Source: a virus. Taken from it: 64,000 nt of DNA. This document shows, piece after piece, positions 61,066 to 64,000 of the stretch (its first letter is position 1; the number at the start of each line of letters is the position of its first letter). The DNA lies in the IMG/VR virus record IMGVR_UViG_3300025009_000068, positions 1 to 64,000 of that record; one strand, written 5' to 3'. The notes beneath the pieces are model-generated. The model was not told where the DNA came from, searched no databases, and saw only the letters and a program-made list of their open reading frames with translations. Made by a program: the position numbers and the translations under genes.

Positions 61066-61758
61066 TTATCCCTCCCTATCCTTGATTTCCTCTCTCTTCA
61101 AGGCCTTCATCTCCCGCTCCCGCTTCCTCCACTCGACATTGAGCGCGGTCCATGCCAGGTCGAGCCGGGCCTGTATTCCACTTGAAGATGGAGAGCGGGA
61201 CCCGCCACCTACGTCTTCGCTTTCTTTCCTTCCACCGTTCCCACCCCCATCTTCTCCCCCTTCCAAGCCATCCTTGTCCTTCCCTCCTCCCCCGCAAATC
61301 TCCCCGAAAAACCTCCGCCTCTCCCCGTCCCCCGAGAATATCATGAGCTGCTCGACAATTTCAAATCCGTCGAAATGGTCAACCAGGATCAGCACCTGGT
61401 GCCGGGTATCGAGCGCGCGGAAAGCAAATCCGAACTCCTCGACAATGCGGTGCTCCTTCTTTGCCGTCGAGGGAATGTAACAGGGCCCCTCGGATACGAC
61501 GTGGACGCCTCCCGTGTGAACATCATAGCGCAGGCACTGCATGGACGGCGGAAGGGAAAAGGCCCGCCCGGCGATGCGGATGGACTCGTACTCGGCCCAG
61601 CGGGAAACTAGAGAGCCGAGATAGACTAGGCGGTCAGGGGAGACTGCATCGCTGGCGCTGGAGACTTGGCGGTCGTTGTCGCTGCTTCCGCTATTTTGGC
61701 CCAAGGCCGATTCCCCCTTCCCGGCATTCACCTCTCTTGTGACCATCCAAAACCCCAT
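61066..61758 (-). CDS. Hypothetical protein
   Basis: A 230-residue protein. The start is uncertain (61758 or 61746) and overlaps the end of the upstream gene by 56-68 bases. A folded part at ~40-150 (RLVYLGSLVSRWAEYESIRIAG, LDTRHQVLILVDHFDGFEIV) is followed by a Gly/Asp/Lys-rich linker and a helical, basic C-terminus (WRKREREMKALKREE). No family is recognised. Confidence 0.55.
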   Translation of the reverse strand: MGFWMVTREVNAGKGESALGQNSGSSDNDRQVSSASDAVSPDRLVYLGSLVSRWAEYESIRIAGRAFSLPPSMQCLRYDVHTGGVHVVSEGPCYIPSTAKKEHRIVEEFGFAFRALDTRHQVLILVDHFDGFEIVEQLMIFSGDGERRRFFGEICGGGGKDKDGLEGGEDGGGNGGRKESEDVGGGSRSPSSSGIQARLDLAWTALNVEWRKREREMKALKREEIKDREG

Positions 61759-62071
61759 AAAAAACCATTTTCCACCCGGCCTCGATCCATTGCGCCCGCT
61801 GGTAACCGTCCATGGCTATCTCCAGATCGTGGATCTTCCTCATCTGCCGAATGCGCCGGTCTATCTCTTCCTGGCGCTCGGTGCTGGTGTCTGAATCCGG
61901 GTGGGCAACGTCATAACACCACGAACACAGGCCCGGCGTGGGTTGCTCGCGCTCCGTGTTGTTGCAGCGGCGACAGGGAAGGGTGATGGTTGTCTTTGCT
62001 TGATTTGATTGCAATTTTTCAACCGCAATCTCCGAGGTAGTCTCTGGGGTGGCCTCTAAAACAGTGTCCAT
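61691..62071 (-). CDS. Zinc-ribbon protein
   Basis: A 126-residue protein with ATG after GGAGGCATAG, one base beyond the previous stop. CRRCNN and CSWCYD, 14 residues apart, form a zinc ribbon typical of small phage DNA- or RNA-binding proteins. The C-terminal half is helical (EEIDRRIRQMRKIHDLEIAM). Confidence 0.65.
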   Translation of the reverse strand: MDTVLEATPETTSEIAVEKLQSNQAKTTITLPCRRCNNTEREQPTPGLCSWCYDVAHPDSDTSTERQEEIDRRIRQMRKIHDLEIAMDGYQRAQWIEAGWKMVFYGVLDGHKRGECREGGIGLGPK

Positions 62072-62443
62072 CTATGCCTCCATCATCGACAAAAAGTCCA
62101 CGCGATGCAAAACCATGGTCCTGCACTCCCAACACCGATCCATGAGCGCAAGCCTGGCGGCCTCCGGGTCTGCCTTCCACTCGCGCTCCTCGTCGGTCAA
62201 ATAGCTAAAATCCGGCTGCTCAATCGGAGAGTTGTGGTTCCCTCCCCTTCGCAGCATTTCCGCCACGAGCTCGTCATGCCTCGCTTTGTAGTTGGCTGGC
62301 TCGAAACAGTTGTTGGTGAGGTATTTTCCGGGGCGCATCTTCTTGATGGTCCACTTCTTCTCGTGCTTATGGTGCTCGAAATGCGCGCCGTTGAGATGCT
62401 GTTGGCAGAGGTATCTTGGATCGATTGTTGGCCTTGCGTTCAT
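62072..62443 (-). CDS. Pyrimidine-dimer DNA glycosylase-like (DenV family)
   Basis: A 123-residue protein with ATG after AGGAGGGATAG. The start MNARPTIDPRYLCQQHLNGAH resembles the N-terminus of T4 endonuclease V (TRIN..., then QHL), and ARHDELVAEMLRRGGNHNSP matches its RQIELIAECLKRGFN segment, where the family binds DNA. These enzymes cut at UV-induced cyclobutane dimers. Length is close to the family (~140). Catalytic residues (N-terminal amine, Glu) are not confirmed, so activity is an inference. Confidence 0.65.
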   Translation of the reverse strand: MNARPTIDPRYLCQQHLNGAHFEHHKHEKKWTIKKMRPGKYLTNNCFEPANYKARHDELVAEMLRRGGNHNSPIEQPDFSYLTDEEREWKADPEAARLALMDRCWECRTMVLHRVDFLSMMEA

Positions 62444-62472
62444 GGTTTTCTATCCCTCCTTCTCGCCATCCC

Positions 62473-62991
62473 TCACCCCTCCCTAACCACAACAACGCAC
62501 CGGCTCTTCCCCTCCCCGACCCGCACCGACTCCATGACCACGCGCCGAACGAACCGCGGCGAATCCCCGGCCAAGATTTTCACGGTGACAAGCCCGTCAA
62601 TGATCATTTTCAGCGTTGCCGACAAATTGTCCGCGTCGTACATTCTGGCACCCTTGGCAAAGCAGCCGAAGCATTCTACTGTGACCGGATATCGCCCACC
62701 CCACCGAGCAAGCCTTTGCTTCCTGGCCTCGCGCGCTATGAGGTGCTGCCATTTGATTTTAAGCTTGATCCTATCTTTTGTGGTGAGCTTTCCGTGGAAT
62801 TCGTTGGTTGACGGGGCTATGGCCGGGACATGGAAGTGGAAGAAGAAGGGGGAGACTGGTTGAGGGGCGAGTTGAGAATGATGGGATGAAGCAGGTTGAG
62901 AAGGCGGAGTAGGGACATGGATGTATGGAGTAATCAGCGATTCCGATAGGGTGGTGATGGTGGAAGATATGGTAGCAGGCGATTTGATCAC
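62473..62991 (-). CDS. RusA-like Holliday junction resolvase
   Basis: A 172-residue protein; the GTG at 62991 is chosen because GGGAG lies 8 bases upstream. After a Pro/Ser-rich start (~70 residues) it contains the RusA signature: RMYDADNLSATLKMIIDGL, then ILAGDSPRFV, with acidic residues (Asp pair and later Asp) that bind Mg. RusA-type resolvases cut branched DNA during recombination and replication. The neighbouring VRR-NUC and DenV-like genes support a DNA processing operon. Confidence 0.7.
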   Translation of the reverse strand: MIKSPATISSTITTLSESLITPYIHVPTPPSQPASSHHSQLAPQPVSPFFFHFHVPAIAPSTNEFHGKLTTKDRIKLKIKWQHLIAREARKQRLARWGGRYPVTVECFGCFAKGARMYDADNLSATLKMIIDGLVTVKILAGDSPRFVRRVVMESVRVGEGKSRCVVVVREG

Positions 62992-63041
62992 GGCGTTTTC
63001 TCCCTTTAAGGATTGCACTTCTGCTCGCTCCTACTCAGGCA

Positions 63042-63314
63042 CTACTCAACGAACTTCGGATCTGTCTCCTTCAAGGCATATCCAGATGAAATATACGTGC
63101 ATTCCACCCACTCAATCTCTTTTTCCTTCAACATTTCGTCAAGCAGTTTTACGGCGTCTTCAGACTCCATGCCATGACGTTTGTGGAGTTGATATTGAAG
63201 CTCGTCCAGCGGGGCCGGGGCCATGTAAGCCGCCGTGTGCCACCAGATGTAATGCAGCGCCGTTTCTTTTGGCGTTCTTTGAACGTCCTTCTTTGTCGAT
63301 TTCGATCCAGTCAA
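63042..63314 (-). CDS. Small helical (HTH-like) protein
   Basis: A 90-residue protein starting at TTG, overlapping the VRR-NUC stop as TTGA, with GGAGGGGGAACC upstream. The centre (APLDELQYQLHKRHGMESEDAVKLLDEM) looks like a winged-helix-type helical motif. It may be a DNA-binding partner of the nuclease. No named family. Confidence 0.5.
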   Translation of the reverse strand: MTGSKSTKKDVQRTPKETALHYIWWHTAAYMAPAPLDELQYQLHKRHGMESEDAVKLLDEMLKEKEIEWVECTYISSGYALKETDPKFVE

Positions 63315-63790
63315 GGTTCCCCCTCCCTTCCAAGCAATCCCTCAATCCAAGCCTTCACCTCTTCCAAGCTTCTCGCCACCTTAACATGATGGCCGAGCGC
63401 ACTCAAATGCTGAATCGTTTCCTTTTGCTCCTTCGTCGGGTACTCATTTTTCTTTTTTAACTCGAGCCAGGCGGTGACGGCTCTTGGAAGCGCGACAACC
63501 AAGTCAAGGAAGCCAGGGACGTTTGCTCGCTTCGATCTATCATGGTGGTAGTACCAGTGCCGCTCATCAAGCCAATCCTCCACCTCTTTTTGGAGATCCG
63601 ATTCCTTGCCCTCTGTTGCCTCGAAGAGAGGGGGCTCTTTGATGTCGTTTTTGGCCTCTTCAGCGCATTCATGCTTCTTCCCACCCATTCCCCTGCACCG
63701 AGGGCAGATCGACTGAGATGCAGCATAATTCGCACCGCAGCGTTGGCAGGAAATGACAGTGAGGTCCGCGAGGAAGGATGGGGGCGTCAT
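63311..63790 (-). CDS. VRR-NUC nuclease with N-terminal zinc ribbon
   Basis: A 159-residue protein whose ATG overlaps the upstream stop (ATGA). Residues ~15-32 hold CQRCG and CPRCRG, a zinc ribbon. The C-terminal ~95 residues carry the VRR-NUC pattern: E...QKEVEDWLDER, then GFLDLVVALP, then AWLELKKKNEYPTKEQK with E-x-K as catalytic pair and Q at the usual place. These PD-(D/E)XK nucleases cut branched or flap DNA. Likely acts with RusA in phage DNA processing. Confidence 0.75.
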   Translation of the reverse strand: MTPPSFLADLTVISCQRCGANYAASQSICPRCRGMGGKKHECAEEAKNDIKEPPLFEATEGKESDLQKEVEDWLDERHWYYHHDRSKRANVPGFLDLVVALPRAVTAWLELKKKNEYPTKEQKETIQHLSALGHHVKVARSLEEVKAWIEGLLGREGEP

Positions 63791-63993
63791 GGCTTCGTGC
63801 TCTCCCACTCTTCAAGGGCGTCAAACTCATCCCGCCTCATCGCCTTCCTTGTGATCTTGAGCGCGGGCTCGTGGTCATTATTGCCGCCCACCGCACCTCC
63901 ACCGCTGCCGGCCCCTCCCGCCCCGCCGCCGGCCCGCAAAAACTTATCCACCATGCCCCGGACCTCCTCGACGTCGTCACATAGTACACTCAC
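63787..63993 (-). CDS. Hypothetical protein, possibly continues past window
   Basis: A 68-residue frame from a GTG at 63993 to a stop at 63787 (overlapping the next start). It is Gly/Ala-rich in the middle (GGGAGGAGSGGG) with a helical C-terminus (MRRDEFDALEEW). The frame remains open to the right edge, so the true start may lie outside. No family recognised. Confidence 0.5.
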   Translation of the reverse strand: MSVLCDDVEEVRGMVDKFLRAGGGAGGAGSGGGAVGGNNDHEPALKITRKAMRRDEFDALEEWESTKP

Positions 63994-64000
63994 CCGCTTG

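Overview
The window looks like 64 kb of the genome of a tailed, short-tailed (podovirus-like) double-stranded DNA phage or provirus. Genes are tightly packed and most have a purine-rich Shine-Dalgarno. The packaging and virion genes lie in classical order on the minus strand: lysis and terminase, portal, scaffold, capsid, tail adaptors, internal proteins, spikes. No tape-measure, sheath or contractile-tail gene is visible. No integrase, polymerase, rRNA or host housekeeping gene was found. The host cannot be named; SleB-type lysin, an o-spanin-like lipoprotein and many Sec signal peptides suggest a diderm bacterium (inference).

Layout. (1) 1-260: tail of a minus-strand gene leaving the left edge. 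(2) 261-803: divergent control region with a tRNA-like T-arm, a palindromic operator and a promoter. (3) 804-6100: plus-strand accessory region with an HTH regulator, a coiled-coil protein, a 'replication terminator'-like protein, a secreted protein, a DUF2303 (YfdQ) protein, an integron-type gene cassette with its own attC site, a second coiled-coil gene and a phosphodiesterase remnant. (4) 6128-56670: about 50 kb of late genes, all on the minus strand. Transcription order is: unknown 469-aa protein, membrane/lysis genes, SleB lysin, TerL, portal, a block of exported proteins, scaffold, major capsid, tail adaptors, exported spikes and adhesins, tail proteins, internal proteins, a 4,576-residue polyvalent protein, and a final exported tailspike. 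(5) 56671-57514: divergent control region with hairpins, direct repeats and an AT-rich stretch. (6) 57515-60266: small plus-strand genes, probably early regulators, ending at a bidirectional terminator. (7) 60343-64000: minus-strand DNA metabolism genes (HTH, zinc-ribbon protein, DenV-like glycosylase, RusA, VRR-NUC).

Most notable points: an integron attC cassette inside a phage; a giant single-gene fusion of lytic, pyrophosphatase, ParB-like, methyltransferase, Strawberry-notch helicase, peptidase-like, ART-like and LPD38 domains; seven late-operon proteins with Sec signal peptides; a short dispersed motif (CCTTGAAGGGGAGGGGC family) seen dozens of times in both orientations; and a compact three-way-junction RNA/terminator between an exported protein gene and the scaffold gene. 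All functional calls come from reading the sequence and from recalled family knowledge; no database search was run.
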